In this document: piece by piece, positions 1 to 6,428 of the stretch
Numbering within the stretch: the first letter of the stretch is position 1
Layout of the letters: each line of letters starts with the position of its first letter
Assembly: GCA_023397245.1 (NCBI GenBank)
Contig: JAEWUH010000215.1
Coordinates: forward strand, 1-14,828
Direction: 5' to 3'
DNA from: Bacillota bacterium
GTDB lineage: Bacteria; Bacillota; Clostridia; Oscillospirales; Acutalibacteraceae
DNA length: 14,828 nt
Notes under the pieces: generated by a model
What the model was told of the DNA's origin: nothing
Seen by the model: only the letters and a program-made list of their open reading frames with translations
Database searches by the model: none
Program-made: the position numbers and the translations under genes

Positions 1-599
1 CTTTTGCCGTCCTGCTGGGAATCGTTCTCGGAACCATGGTTGCTCTGGTAAAGGTGGCTCATGGCAATAACAATAAAAAATTCCGTATTCTGAATTCGAT
101 CTGTAGTCTGTACCTGACGGTTATAAGAGGCACTCCGGTTATTGTTCAACTGCTGATTATGTATTATGTTATCTTAAGTTCAACCAGTGTTGATAAAATT
201 ACTGCGTCGATCCTCGCTTTCGGCATTAATTCCGGGGCCTATGTGGCGGAGGTTATCCGCAGCGGTATCCAGTCAGTTGATAAAGGGCAGGTGGAAGCCG
301 GACGTTCCCTCGGGCTGAACGAACGCGATACGATGATCAAAATTGTGTTTCCGCAGGCGCTGAAAAATGTTCTCCCCGCAATCGGCAATGAGTTCATTGC
401 GCTGTTAAAAGAAACCTCCGTCGCCGGCTATATCGGTGTTCAGGACCTGACCAAAGGCGGAGATATCATCCGCAGTATCACTTACGATGCGTTTACCCCG
501 CTGCTCTCGACCGCCGGGGTGTATCTCATCATTGTGATCGGGCTTACCGCCGCTTTGTCAAAGCTTGAAAGGAGGCTGCATAAGAGTGATTACCGTTAA
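1..599 (+). CDS. Polar amino acid ABC transporter permease (5' end outside window)
   Basis: Integral membrane subunit of a polar amino acid importer of the HisM/GlnP type; with the ATPase encoded next it forms the inner-membrane translocator, and a substrate-binding protein would be expected upstream. The reading frame is already open at base 3 and continues upstream, so about 198 residues of a usual 215-235 are visible. The first visible residues (FAVLLGIVLGT) look like a membrane helix, followed by RGTPVIVQLLIMYY, typical of this family. The ATPase-contacting EAA loop is clear (EAGRSLGLNERDTMIKIVFPQA, split by the family pattern EA..LG...P.A), and the C-terminal helix VYLIIVIGLTAAL precedes a basic tail. 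The internal ATG at 36 is not a credible start because the frame and the helix extend upstream of it. The substrate cannot be fixed from this sequence. Family assignment is strong. Confidence 0.93.
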   Translation, partial: FAVLLGIVLGTMVALVKVAHGNNNKKFRILNSICSLYLTVIRGTPVIVQLLIMYYVILSSTSVDKITASILAFGINSGAYVAEVIRSGIQSVDKGQVEAGRSLGLNERDTMIKIVFPQALKNVLPAIGNEFIALLKETSVAGYIGVQDLTKGGDIIRSITYDAFTPLLSTAGVYLIIVIGLTAALSKLERRLHKSDYR

Positions 600-1320
600 A
601 AATCTGCAAAAAACATTTCATACACTGAACGGAGACCTTCCCGTTTTAAAAGGAATCAATCAGGTAATAGAAAAGGGAGAAAAAGTGGTTATCGTCGGGC
701 CTTCCGGCTCCGGCAAAAGCACGTTCCTCCGCTGCCTGAATTTACTGGAGCAGCCAACAGGCGGAGAAATCTGGTTCGAGGGCGTACAGATTAACACGCC
801 GGACTGCAATATCAACCAGCTCCGTCAGAAGATGGGCATGGTATTCCAGCATTTTAACTTATTTCCGCATTTGACCGTTCTGGAGAATATCACGCTTGCC
901 CCGGTCACTTTAAAGCTGAAATCGCAGCAGGAGGCCGAAAAGCAGGCGATGCAGCTTTTGGACCGTGTGGGACTTGCCGATAAAGCTCAGGCGTACCCCG
1001 TGCAGGTTTCCGGCGGACAGAAGCAGCGTATCGCGATTGTGCGCGCGCTTGCCATGAACCCGGATGTAATGCTTTTTGACGAACCCACCAGCGCGCTTGA
1101 CCCGGAAATGGTCGGCGAGGTGCTCCAGGTCATGAAGGAGCTTGCGGAAGATGGTATGACCATGGCTGTGGTTACGCATGAAATGGGTTTTGCCAAAGAA
1201 GTTGCCACACGCGTGCTCTTTATGGATGACGGCCAGGTACTTGAAGAAGCAAAACCGGATGAATTCTTCAATCATCCTAAAAATCCCAGATTGCAGGACT
1301 TTTTATCAAAAGTTCTTTAA
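586..1320 (+). CDS. glnQ: Polar amino acid ABC transporter ATP-binding protein (GlnQ/HisP type)
   Basis: Cytoplasmic ATPase that powers amino acid import with the preceding permease. I choose the GTG at 586: AAAGGAGG lies at 568-575, ten bases upstream. A TTG at 565 in the same frame would lie upstream of that RBS and add seven residues with no family match. The gene thus overlaps the permease by 14 nt, implying translational coupling. The 244-residue product has all nucleotide-binding motifs: Walker A GPSGSGKST (about 38-46), Q-loop VFQHFNLFPHLTVLENI (Gln 88), signature VSGGQKQR (141-148), Walker B VMLFDEPTSALDP (161 on), and switch His in VVTHEMGFA (198). Length and motif spelling match GlnQ/HisP ATPases. 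The symbol is a family label: substrate could be glutamine, arginine, cystine or another polar amino acid. Confidence 0.93.
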   Translation: MITVKNLQKTFHTLNGDLPVLKGINQVIEKGEKVVIVGPSGSGKSTFLRCLNLLEQPTGGEIWFEGVQINTPDCNINQLRQKMGMVFQHFNLFPHLTVLENITLAPVTLKLKSQQEAEKQAMQLLDRVGLADKAQAYPVQVSGGQKQRIAIVRALAMNPDVMLFDEPTSALDPEMVGEVLQVMKELAEDGMTMAVVTHEMGFAKEVATRVLFMDDGQVLEEAKPDEFFNHPKNPRLQDFLSKVL

Positions 1321-1344
1321 TATTTGAAATTATTATGATAGAAT
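1316..1344 (+). promoter_or_regulatory. Candidate extended -10 promoter for the PLC family gene and luxS
   Basis: TGATAGAAT at 1336-1344 is an extended -10 (TG-N-TAGAAT). A weak -35 (TTTAAT, 1316-1321) sits 17 bases upstream. Transcription would start inside the terminator hairpin at about 1351, so readthrough transcripts would be terminated while new ones would lack the 5' arm. This is pattern matching only. Confidence 0.35.
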
Positions 1345-1381
1345 AAAATGCACAGCAGCTTGCTGTGTATTTTATTTTTTT
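1345..1381 (+). terminator. Rho-independent terminator after the ABC operon
   Basis: Left arm 1345-1357 pairs with 1361-1373 around a 3-nt loop (GCT), 13 pairs with one G-U, followed by a T-rich run (TTTATTTTTTT) to 1381. It lies 24 nt after the ATPase stop codon. The U tract runs directly into the RBS of the next gene. Confidence 0.88.
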
Positions 1382-1392
1382 GAGGTGTTTTC

Positions 1393-2286
1393 ATGCCGGC
1401 TGCGATAACTCACTTTCTTCAGGCGGAAAAAGTGATGGATGAACTGGAAAAACATAGCACAGGGCCTTCTGTTAATCGGGATGCTTTTTTTTGGGGTGCT
1501 CAGGGGCCGGATTTTTTGTACTGCCACAGACGCCTTCCCTGGCAGCGCGGAACCAGCCTGAAACAATATGCGGAAAGGATGCACAGAGAAAATCCCTCCG
1601 GGCTTTTCGGCGCGATGCGGGAATATGCCGCAGCCGGAAATCAGGATGAAATTGTTCCGTCCTATCTTTACGGATTTCTCTGCCATTACTCCCTTGACCG
1701 TATCGGCCATCCGTATATTCAGTATCATACGGAAGAACTTTTTGAAAAGTATCCGGAGCAAACCAAAGCGTTTTTACATAATCAGATTGAGTCTGTACTT
1801 GATACGATTATGCTCCGTTATGAAAAGGCCCGGCTGCCGGTGGAATTCAATTTAAAATGGACGGTGCCAAAAAACCGGGAAGTCCAGTTTCAAATAGCAG
1901 ACCTTTACGCGTTTGTGCTTAACCGGCTCTATGGCCTCAAGGATTCCGGCACAGCGCTTTTTCAGGCTACGGAAGACTGCCGCAGGATATTCGGGCTGTT
2001 GAATGACCGGACGACCATGAAGAAAGCGCTGGCTGAACGCTTTGAAAAGCGTAAAAAGCTGCATAATCTTTCGTGCTGGTTCCGCCCGATGAGCGAAAGC
2101 GACGAATATGATTATGCCAATATTCTGCTTTCGGACTGGCGCTGGCCGCCGGACAGCCGCACGGTAAGGAACGAGGACTTTTTCAACCTCTATGATCAAT
2201 CGGTACAGGAAAGTCTGGAATTGATCCGGTGCTTTTCTGATGCGGACCGTTTCGAAAAAGAAACGGTCGACCAATCATTTATTTAA
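1393..2286 (+). CDS. Zinc-dependent phospholipase C family protein (PF00882-like)
   Basis: Protein of 297 residues resembling the zinc-dependent phospholipase C / S1-P1 nuclease-like alpha-helical metal hydrolases common as 'zinc dependent phospholipase C family protein' in Clostridia. Family features seen: PAAITHFLQAEKV at the N-terminus (His 7), FFWGAQGPDFL (Asp 40), GFLCHYSLDRIGHPYI (His 98, Asp 102, His 106) and HNQIESVLDTIML (His 129, Glu 133, Asp 137), the expected spread of His/Asp/Glu ligands for a multi-zinc site. There is no signal peptide, so unlike the secreted Clostridium perfringens alpha-toxin it is probably cytoplasmic; lipase activity is not implied by sequence alone. GAGGTG at 1382-1387 precedes the ATG by 5 nt. 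The C-terminal half (from about 150) has no motif I recognise. It ends 13 nt before luxS, so the two are probably co-transcribed. Confidence 0.82.
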   Translation: MPAAITHFLQAEKVMDELEKHSTGPSVNRDAFFWGAQGPDFLYCHRRLPWQRGTSLKQYAERMHRENPSGLFGAMREYAAAGNQDEIVPSYLYGFLCHYSLDRIGHPYIQYHTEELFEKYPEQTKAFLHNQIESVLDTIMLRYEKARLPVEFNLKWTVPKNREVQFQIADLYAFVLNRLYGLKDSGTALFQATEDCRRIFGLLNDRTTMKKALAERFEKRKKLHNLSCWFRPMSESDEYDYANILLSDWRWPPDSRTVRNEDFFNLYDQSVQESLELIRCFSDADRFEKETVDQSFI

Positions 2287-2299
2287 GGAGCGATTTATT

Positions 2300-2752
2300 A
2301 TGAATCGGATTGCAAGCTTTTGCGTTGACCACAACAAACTGTTGCCGGGTATTTACGTTTCCAGAATCGACGACGACATCACCACCTATGATATCCGGAT
2401 GAGAAAGCCGAACGTGCCGCCGTTTCTTTCCAACCCCGCGATGCATACGATTGAGCACCTTTTCGCGACTTATGTACGCAATTCCGCTTTCGGGGACAAG
2501 ATTATCTATTTTGGCCCGATGGGCTGCCGCACAGGATTTTATTTTTTAGCCCGGAATATGGAAAAAGCGGACGCGATTCGGTTAATTATTGAAACTTTTG
2601 AGTTTATCTCCAAATTTGAAGGTACCGTACCGGGTACAAAAGCAGGAGAATGCGGAAATTATCTTGAGCATGATTTAAATGGGGCGAAGGAAGAAGCAGA
2701 AAAATTTCTTGCGGTCATACGCGGATGGAGTGTTCAAAAGCTAAGCTATTAA
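2300..2752 (+). CDS. luxS: S-ribosylhomocysteine lyase LuxS
   Basis: Cytoplasmic metalloenzyme that cleaves S-ribosylhomocysteine to homocysteine and 4,5-dihydroxy-2,3-pentanedione, the precursor of autoinducer-2; part of the activated methyl cycle that detoxifies S-adenosylhomocysteine. Start at ATG 2300 is set by AAGGAG at 2285-2290, nine bases upstream; an in-frame upstream extension to 2240 would overlap the previous gene and lacks an RBS. The 150-residue product has the metal-binding HxxEH in HTIEHLF (His 49, Glu 52, His 53), the catalytic cysteine in GPMGCRTG (Cys 76) and the third metal ligand in GECGNY (Cys 118), matching His54, Glu57, His58, Cys84 and Cys126 of the Bacillus subtilis enzyme. 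Length is close to the usual 150-160. No pfs/mtnN or metE/metK gene is adjacent. Only the 13-nt spacing ties it to the upstream PLC family gene. Confidence 0.97.
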   Translation: MNRIASFCVDHNKLLPGIYVSRIDDDITTYDIRMRKPNVPPFLSNPAMHTIEHLFATYVRNSAFGDKIIYFGPMGCRTGFYFLARNMEKADAIRLIIETFEFISKFEGTVPGTKAGECGNYLEHDLNGAKEEAEKFLAVIRGWSVQKLSY

Positions 2753-2760
2753 GCTGTTTT

Positions 2761-2918
2761 ATGTTGTCATCCCATTCAAGGGGAGACAAGATTCGCGAGA
2801 ATATTTTTCGCCCTGCAAGAATGAGGAGGAGAGCGGGCTGGCGCCCGCCGACGACGAGGACGGGGCAGGACGGAAAATCAACCGCGAAGATGTCTATTCT
2901 TTAGTGGGATGGCAGCAT
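2761..2918. repeat. 158-nt imperfect inverted repeat / candidate structured RNA or MITE-like element
   Basis: The intergenic region after luxS folds almost entirely on itself. Outer arms 2761-2776 and 2903-2918 pair over 16 positions (ATGTTGTCATCCCA against TGGGATGGCAGCAT) with three G-U pairs. Pairing continues inward: 2784-2788 with 2891-2895, 2792-2797 with 2883-2888, and 2804-2816 with 2865-2877, with small internal loops. A perfect 6-bp GC hairpin caps it (GCGGGC 2833-2838, loop TGGC, GCCCGC 2843-2848). Between cap and outer stem lie two unpaired purine-rich strands (2817-2832 and 2849-2864). No T-run follows on either side, so it is not a plain intrinsic terminator. No ORF or target-site duplication was seen. 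Could be a mobile palindromic repeat, a folded RNA or both. Confidence 0.8.
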
Positions 2919-2920
2919 TA

Positions 2921-2971
2921 GAGCCAAATTGTAGCATATTTGTGAATTCAGAGCAAATTGGGTTGCAATAT
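2921..2971 (+). repeat. Two imperfect direct repeats before the M23 peptidase gene
   Basis: GAGCCAAATTGTAGCATAT at 2921-2939 and GAGCAAATTGGGTTGCAATAT at 2951-2971 share the pattern GAGC(C)AAATTG..(T)GCA(A)TAT with a 30-bp period, about three helical turns. The second copy contains the proposed -35 (TTGCAA) of the downstream gene, so the pair could be an operator. Only two copies, so not a CRISPR. Confidence 0.4.
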
Positions 2972-2991
2972 CGTTCGTAAAGTTATATATT
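2963..2991 (+). promoter_or_regulatory. Candidate promoter of the M23 peptidase gene
   Basis: TTGCAA (2963-2968), a 17-bp spacer, and TATATT (2986-2991). A closer-to-consensus TATAAT at 2991-2996 overlaps but would need a 22-bp spacer. The AT-rich context and the position 55-85 bp before the start codon fit a promoter. Confidence 0.45.
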
Positions 2992-3045
2992 ATAATGTAT
3001 ATTACAAATTTGTTACAATTCAGTGATGCGAAAGGATTTGGCTCC

Positions 3046-4737
3046 ATGCAGTTTGCTAAGCTGAAAAAGCTTTTGAAAAGCGTTTGTGAAGACTCAAATC
3101 GCTTTTTATATATTGTCGGAATACAGTCCGTTAGAATCATAAAACGTGTCAGGCGAAGGCTGCTTCGCTTTTTGAAACCGGCAATCGACCTTTTTGAACG
3201 GCTTTATGCCGTAACCGTCGGCAGACAGATTAAAAACCTGCAAAAAGAGATTGATTCGATTCATGAAGGAATATCCATTGCGGGGGAAAGAATTGCCGAG
3301 GCGCGGAAACAGGGTCTCTGGCGTACGTTCGCCACATATCTTTGGGTTGCGGGCAAAAGTTTAGTCCGCCATAAAGCGTTTCTGTGTTCCATTCTGAATG
3401 TTTTAGTACCGGCCGCTTCCGTTATTCTGCTTGTTATGACGGTTCGATATTGGACAGGCCTTAATTACGGTCTTGTTCTTTCTTATGACGGCAAGCAGGT
3501 TGCCACCATTCAGAACGAAAAGGTTTACGAACAGGCGACGGAGATGGTGAGCCAGCGCATGGTGCACGATACGGCTGCCAGCGATATCGGCGTGAAATAC
3601 ACTCCGGCTTTTCAGCTTGCCATTGTGGATACGAACCAGTATTCCACAGTGAACTTTGTCTGCGATAAAATCATTCAGCAGTCAAACGGCATTATTGAAG
3701 AAGCAAGCGGGCTTTATGTAGACGGCCAGCTGATCGGCGCAGTAAAAAGCAGCGCGGATCTCCGGTATATCCTGCAGAATATCCTGAATAAGGCGCGCAG
3801 AGGGGATACGACCTCGACCGCCGCATTCGCTCAGGATGTGCAGACGATTACCGGCCTGTTCCCAACGACTACACTTATGACGTCGGATGCGATGAATAAG
3901 ATGCTGACTGGAACTTCCAAGTCTGCCGTGACCTATACGGTAAAATTAGGAGATACCGTCACCTCTATCGCAAAGGAAAACAATACAACGATTGCCGAAC
4001 TGAATAAGCTGAACGGGAACCAGCTCGGGGATGATTTGCACCCGGGCGACCTGATTACGCTTCAGGTTTCCACTCCGATGCTCAGCGTGGAGATGGTGAA
4101 AAGCCTGACCTACCGCGTTCCGCTTTCCTATAAAACCGTTACGGTTCAGGATGATTCCCAGTACACGGATTATTCCAAGGTGAAGAACGAAGGGACCAAT
4201 GGAGTACAGCAGTGCGTTGACAAGGTTTACTTTATTAACGGTACGGAGTCGAGGCGTGAGATCATCAGCAGAACGATTGTGGTTCCTTCTGTTGACAAGG
4301 TCGTTATTACCGGAACGAAAAAAAGGCCGAAGGTCAGCGGACTGGGAGAAGCTACCGGAAGACTGATGTGGCCGGTTCCGTCCCTGCGGATGATCACCAC
4401 ATACTTTACCTGGCGCTGGGGAAGTTTTCATACCGGAATCGATATTTCCGGAGGCAGCGCGTACGGTAGAACGATCGTTGCCGCGGACGGCGGCGTGGTG
4501 GTTTATGCCGGCTGGAAAAACGGTTATGGAGAATGTGTGCAGATCAGCCACGGCAGCGGAATTCAGACCCTCTACGGCCATGCAAGCCGGCTGCTTGTTT
4601 CATCGGGGCAGAGAGTGTCCAAAGGGCAGGCAATCGCAAGAGTGGGCAGTACCGGAAATTCAACCGGCCCGCACTGCCATTTTGAAGTAATCAAAAACGG
4701 AACCAAGGTGAATCCGCTCAGTTACGTGGGAAGGTAG
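3046..4737 (+). CDS. Membrane-anchored LysM-G5-M23 peptidoglycan endopeptidase
   Basis: Probable cell-wall hydrolase of the M23 (lysostaphin/LytM) family, tethered in the membrane and binding glycan. ATG 3046 is chosen over the upstream in-frame ATG 2995: AAAGGA at 3031-3036 sits nine bases before it, and 2995 lies in the promoter. The 563-residue protein runs: a basic, partly helical N-terminus (1-111), one membrane helix (about 112-133, LCSILNVLVPAASVILLVMTV), an extracytoplasmic linker domain (about 140-290), LysM (about 296-341, YTVKLGDTVTSIAKENNTTIAELNKLN), a G5-like domain (about 346-423), and M23 (about 459-557). Catalytic zinc motifs are intact: HTGID (His 462, Asp 466), YGHAS (His 512), HCHFE (His 543, His 545), so it should be active. 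It stands alone between two terminating regions. A role in sporulation or growth remodelling is possible but not shown. Confidence 0.92.
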   Translation: MQFAKLKKLLKSVCEDSNRFLYIVGIQSVRIIKRVRRRLLRFLKPAIDLFERLYAVTVGRQIKNLQKEIDSIHEGISIAGERIAEARKQGLWRTFATYLWVAGKSLVRHKAFLCSILNVLVPAASVILLVMTVRYWTGLNYGLVLSYDGKQVATIQNEKVYEQATEMVSQRMVHDTAASDIGVKYTPAFQLAIVDTNQYSTVNFVCDKIIQQSNGIIEEASGLYVDGQLIGAVKSSADLRYILQNILNKARRGDTTSTAAFAQDVQTITGLFPTTTLMTSDAMNKMLTGTSKSAVTYTVKLGDTVTSIAKENNTTIAELNKLNGNQLGDDLHPGDLITLQVSTPMLSVEMVKSLTYRVPLSYKTVTVQDDSQYTDYSKVKNEGTNGVQQCVDKVYFINGTESRREIISRTIVVPSVDKVVITGTKKRPKVSGLGEATGRLMWPVPSLRMITTYFTWRWGSFHTGIDISGGSAYGRTIVAADGGVVVYAGWKNGYGECVQISHGSGIQTLYGHASRLLVSSGQRVSKGQAIARVGSTGNSTGPHCHFEVIKNGTKVNPLSYVGR

Positions 4738-4742
4738 TTTTC

Positions 4743-4789
4743 AGACTGACGATAATGGGGGCTGTGCTTTGCTTCCATTGTCGCAGTCT
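4743..4789 (+). terminator. Hairpin directly after the M23 peptidase gene
   Basis: Arms 4743-4758 and 4775-4789 pair (AGACTGACGATAATGG against CCATTGTCGCAGTCT) with one bulged A and one G-U. It starts six bases after the stop codon. The following T-run is short, so it may protect the mRNA 3' end or assist the stronger terminator just downstream. Confidence 0.5.
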
Positions 4790-4803
4790 TTCGGTTTAAC
4801 CGC

Positions 4804-4840
4804 ATAAAGAAGCGTTTTTATGGAACGCTTCTTTATTTTT
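4804..4840 (+). terminator. Strong Rho-independent terminator
   Basis: ATAAAGAAGCGTT (4804-4816) pairs perfectly with AACGCTTCTTTAT (4824-4836) around a 7-nt loop, followed by TTTTT (4836-4840). An A-run on the 5' side makes it partly bidirectional. It separates the M23 gene from murA. Confidence 0.92.
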
Positions 4841-4886
4841 GCTATAATTTGCAGCCATATCGTAGATTTCTTTGTTTCGATGCTTA

Positions 4887-4915
4887 TTGACTTTTTAATA
4901 TATGTGTATTATTAT
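4887..4915 (+). promoter_or_regulatory. Candidate sigma-A promoter for murA
   Basis: TTGACT (4887-4892), a 17-bp spacer, and TATTAT (4910-4915). It gives a leader of about 150 nt before the TTG start. A second, weaker candidate is TTGAAA (4972-4977), 16 bp, TAATAT (4994-4999). The rest of 4841-5075 is AT-rich and shows no gene or riboswitch I recognise. Confidence 0.6.
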
Positions 4916-5004
4916 CAGTAAGAGTGTAAATATGAAATAATTATGTATGAATATTCCTTCTTTTCTATATTTTGAAATTGAAAATATTAACAATAATATA
5001 TTCG

Positions 5005-5019
5005 TTGAAAACGCTTAAT
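5005..5019 (+). promoter_or_regulatory. cre-like (CcpA) site in the murA leader
   Basis: TTGAAAACGCTTAAT matches the classical catabolite-responsive element pattern WTGNAANCGNWNNCW at every fixed position but one. It lies 57 bp before the murA start and about 80 bp after the better promoter, where a bound regulator would act as a roadblock. A single 15-bp match in AT-rich DNA can be chance. Confidence 0.3.
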
Positions 5020-5075
5020 AGGCGCGAAAATATGCAATAATATTATTGTCAAATTTAAGATTGGAGCGTGCCGCA

Positions 5076-6359
5076 TTGGACAAATTTGTTATTAAAGGTG
5101 GCAATCGCCTGACCGGAGAAGTCAGCATCAGCGGAGCAAAAAATGCCGCTATCGCAATCATACCGGCAGCAATTCTTTCGGACGGCGTTTGCCGTATTGA
5201 AAATATACCGAACATTACCGATGTATCCTCCATTACCCGCATTCTTTATGATATGGGAGCAAAAATCCGAAATATCAACGAGTGCACGATTGAAATTGAT
5301 CCAAGGCCGATCCGTACCCATGTTGCTTCCTACGAGCTTGCCCGTCATATCCGCGGTTCCTATTATTTGCTGGGGGCACTTCTGGGCCGTTGCAAACACG
5401 CGGTTGTCACAATGCCGGGCGGCTGCGATTTCGGCGTACGGCCGATTGACCAGCATCTGAAAGGCTTTGCCGCTCTGGGAGCAAGCAATAAGCTGGAAGG
5501 CGGCATGGTGGATGTCTACGCAAAAAATCTGACTAGGGCGAACATTTACCTTGACGTTGTGTCGGTGGGCGCTACCGTAAATATCATCCTCGCGGCTGTA
5601 AAGGCAAAAGGCATGACAGTTATAGAAAATGCCGCCAAGGAACCCCATATCGTTGATCTCGCGAATTTCCTGAATTCCATGGGCGCCGATATCAGGGGCG
5701 CAGGCACAGACGTGATTAAAATTTACGGAGTGGATCACCTTAACGGCACCACCTATTCCATTATACCGGATCAGATTGAAGCGGGTACTTATATGGTAGC
5801 CGCCGCGGCAACGGGCGGCGATGTTCTCGTAAAAAATGTAATTCCAAAGCACTTGGAATCCATTTCCGCAAAGCTGGAGGAAATGGGCGTAACGGTTGAA
5901 GAATTTGACGATGCCGTACGTGTGAGCCGCAAAGGCAAGCTCAATAAATGCAATATTAAAACGATGCCGCATCCGGGTTTTCCCACTGATATGCAGCCGC
6001 AGATTGCGGTGCTTCTATCCATTGCAAACGGCACAAGCATCATAAACGAGAGCGTGTGGGATAACCGCTTCCGCTATGTTGAGGAATTAAAGCGTATGGG
6101 CGCGCAGATTTCGGTAGACGGCAAGCTTGCCGTGGTTGAGGGCGTCGACCATTTAAATGCGGCGCCGGTAAAAGCAACAGACCTTCGCGCGGGAGCCGCA
6201 ATGCTGATTGCCGCACTGGCTGCGCGGGGTGTTACGCAGGTTGAGGAAATCAGCCACATAGAGCGCGGATATGAAAACGTGGAGGAAAAGCTTCGCAATC
6301 TTGGGGCGGACATCAAGCGGGTTCATGTTCCCGAACCGTCCATTGCACAGGCGATCTGA
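5076..6359 (+). CDS. murA: UDP-N-acetylglucosamine 1-carboxyvinyltransferase MurA
   Basis: First committed cytoplasmic step of peptidoglycan synthesis: transfers enolpyruvate from PEP to UDP-GlcNAc; the target of fosfomycin. I choose the TTG at 5076 (product begins MDKFVIKGGNRLTGEVSISGAKNAA, the standard MurA N-terminus) with GGAG at 5063-5066 nine bases upstream; a TTG at 5046 would add ten residues lacking homology and sits before that RBS. The 427-residue product has Lys 22-Asn 23 for UDP-GlcNAc, the PEP-binding catalytic cysteine in MPGGCDFGVRPIDQH (Cys 117, so fosfomycin-sensitive type rather than Cys-to-Asp), the conserved GFPTDMQPQ (Asp 305) and DLRAGAA (Arg 371). Length is normal for the family (about 420-430). 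Firmicutes often carry two MurA paralogues; which one this is cannot be told. It has its own leader and terminator. Confidence 0.97.
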   Translation: MDKFVIKGGNRLTGEVSISGAKNAAIAIIPAAILSDGVCRIENIPNITDVSSITRILYDMGAKIRNINECTIEIDPRPIRTHVASYELARHIRGSYYLLGALLGRCKHAVVTMPGGCDFGVRPIDQHLKGFAALGASNKLEGGMVDVYAKNLTRANIYLDVVSVGATVNIILAAVKAKGMTVIENAAKEPHIVDLANFLNSMGADIRGAGTDVIKIYGVDHLNGTTYSIIPDQIEAGTYMVAAAATGGDVLVKNVIPKHLESISAKLEEMGVTVEEFDDAVRVSRKGKLNKCNIKTMPHPGFPTDMQPQIAVLLSIANGTSIINESVWDNRFRYVEELKRMGAQISVDGKLAVVEGVDHLNAAPVKATDLRAGAAMLIAALAARGVTQVEEISHIERGYENVEEKLRNLGADIKRVHVPEPSIAQAI

Positions 6360-6383
6360 ACCGGATTCTATAAGGAATAGATG

Positions 6384-6412
6384 GGGATAGACGTTAGTCT
6401 TTCCCTTTTCTT
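6384..6412 (+). terminator. Intrinsic terminator after murA
   Basis: GGGATAGAC (6384-6392) pairs with GTCTTTCCC (6397-6405) around the loop GTTA with one T-T mismatch, followed by TTTTCTT (6406-6412). It starts 25 nt after the murA stop. It lies inside an apparent N-terminal extension of the next ORF, which argues against a start at 6381. Confidence 0.65.
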
Positions 6413-6428
6413 GTATATGGGGGTACTT

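Noticed and set aside
565..585. TTG at 565 as start of the ABC ATPase
   Set aside because: It sits before the AAAGGAGG RBS and the added residues (MKGGCIR) do not belong to the family N-terminus; GTG 586 fits both.
10..599. Complete permease gene beginning at ATG 36
   Set aside because: The same frame is open to the window edge and encodes a hydrophobic segment upstream, so the gene is truncated by the window.
910..1275. Minus-strand open frames opposite the ABC ATPase and many others opposite murA, glnA, dapL, carA and carB
   Set aside because: They lie antisense to well-supported genes, have no RBS and show no recognisable family; typical shadow frames in balanced-GC coding DNA.
2240..2299. 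N-terminal extension of LuxS to 2240
   Set aside because: It overlaps the preceding gene, has no RBS, and LuxS proteins start at the position equivalent to ATG 2300.
2761..2971. CRISPR array
   Set aside because: The repeats here are one large inverted repeat and only two dissimilar direct copies without regular spacers; no cas gene is present.
2995..3045. ATG 2995 as start of the M23 peptidase
   Set aside because: It falls within the candidate promoter and has no RBS, whereas ATG 3046 has AAAGGA nine bases upstream.
4841..5075. Small ORF or riboswitch in the murA leader
   Set aside because: The stretch is AT-rich with frequent stops; apart from promoter and cre-like matches I see no conserved riboswitch core or RBS-ATG pair.
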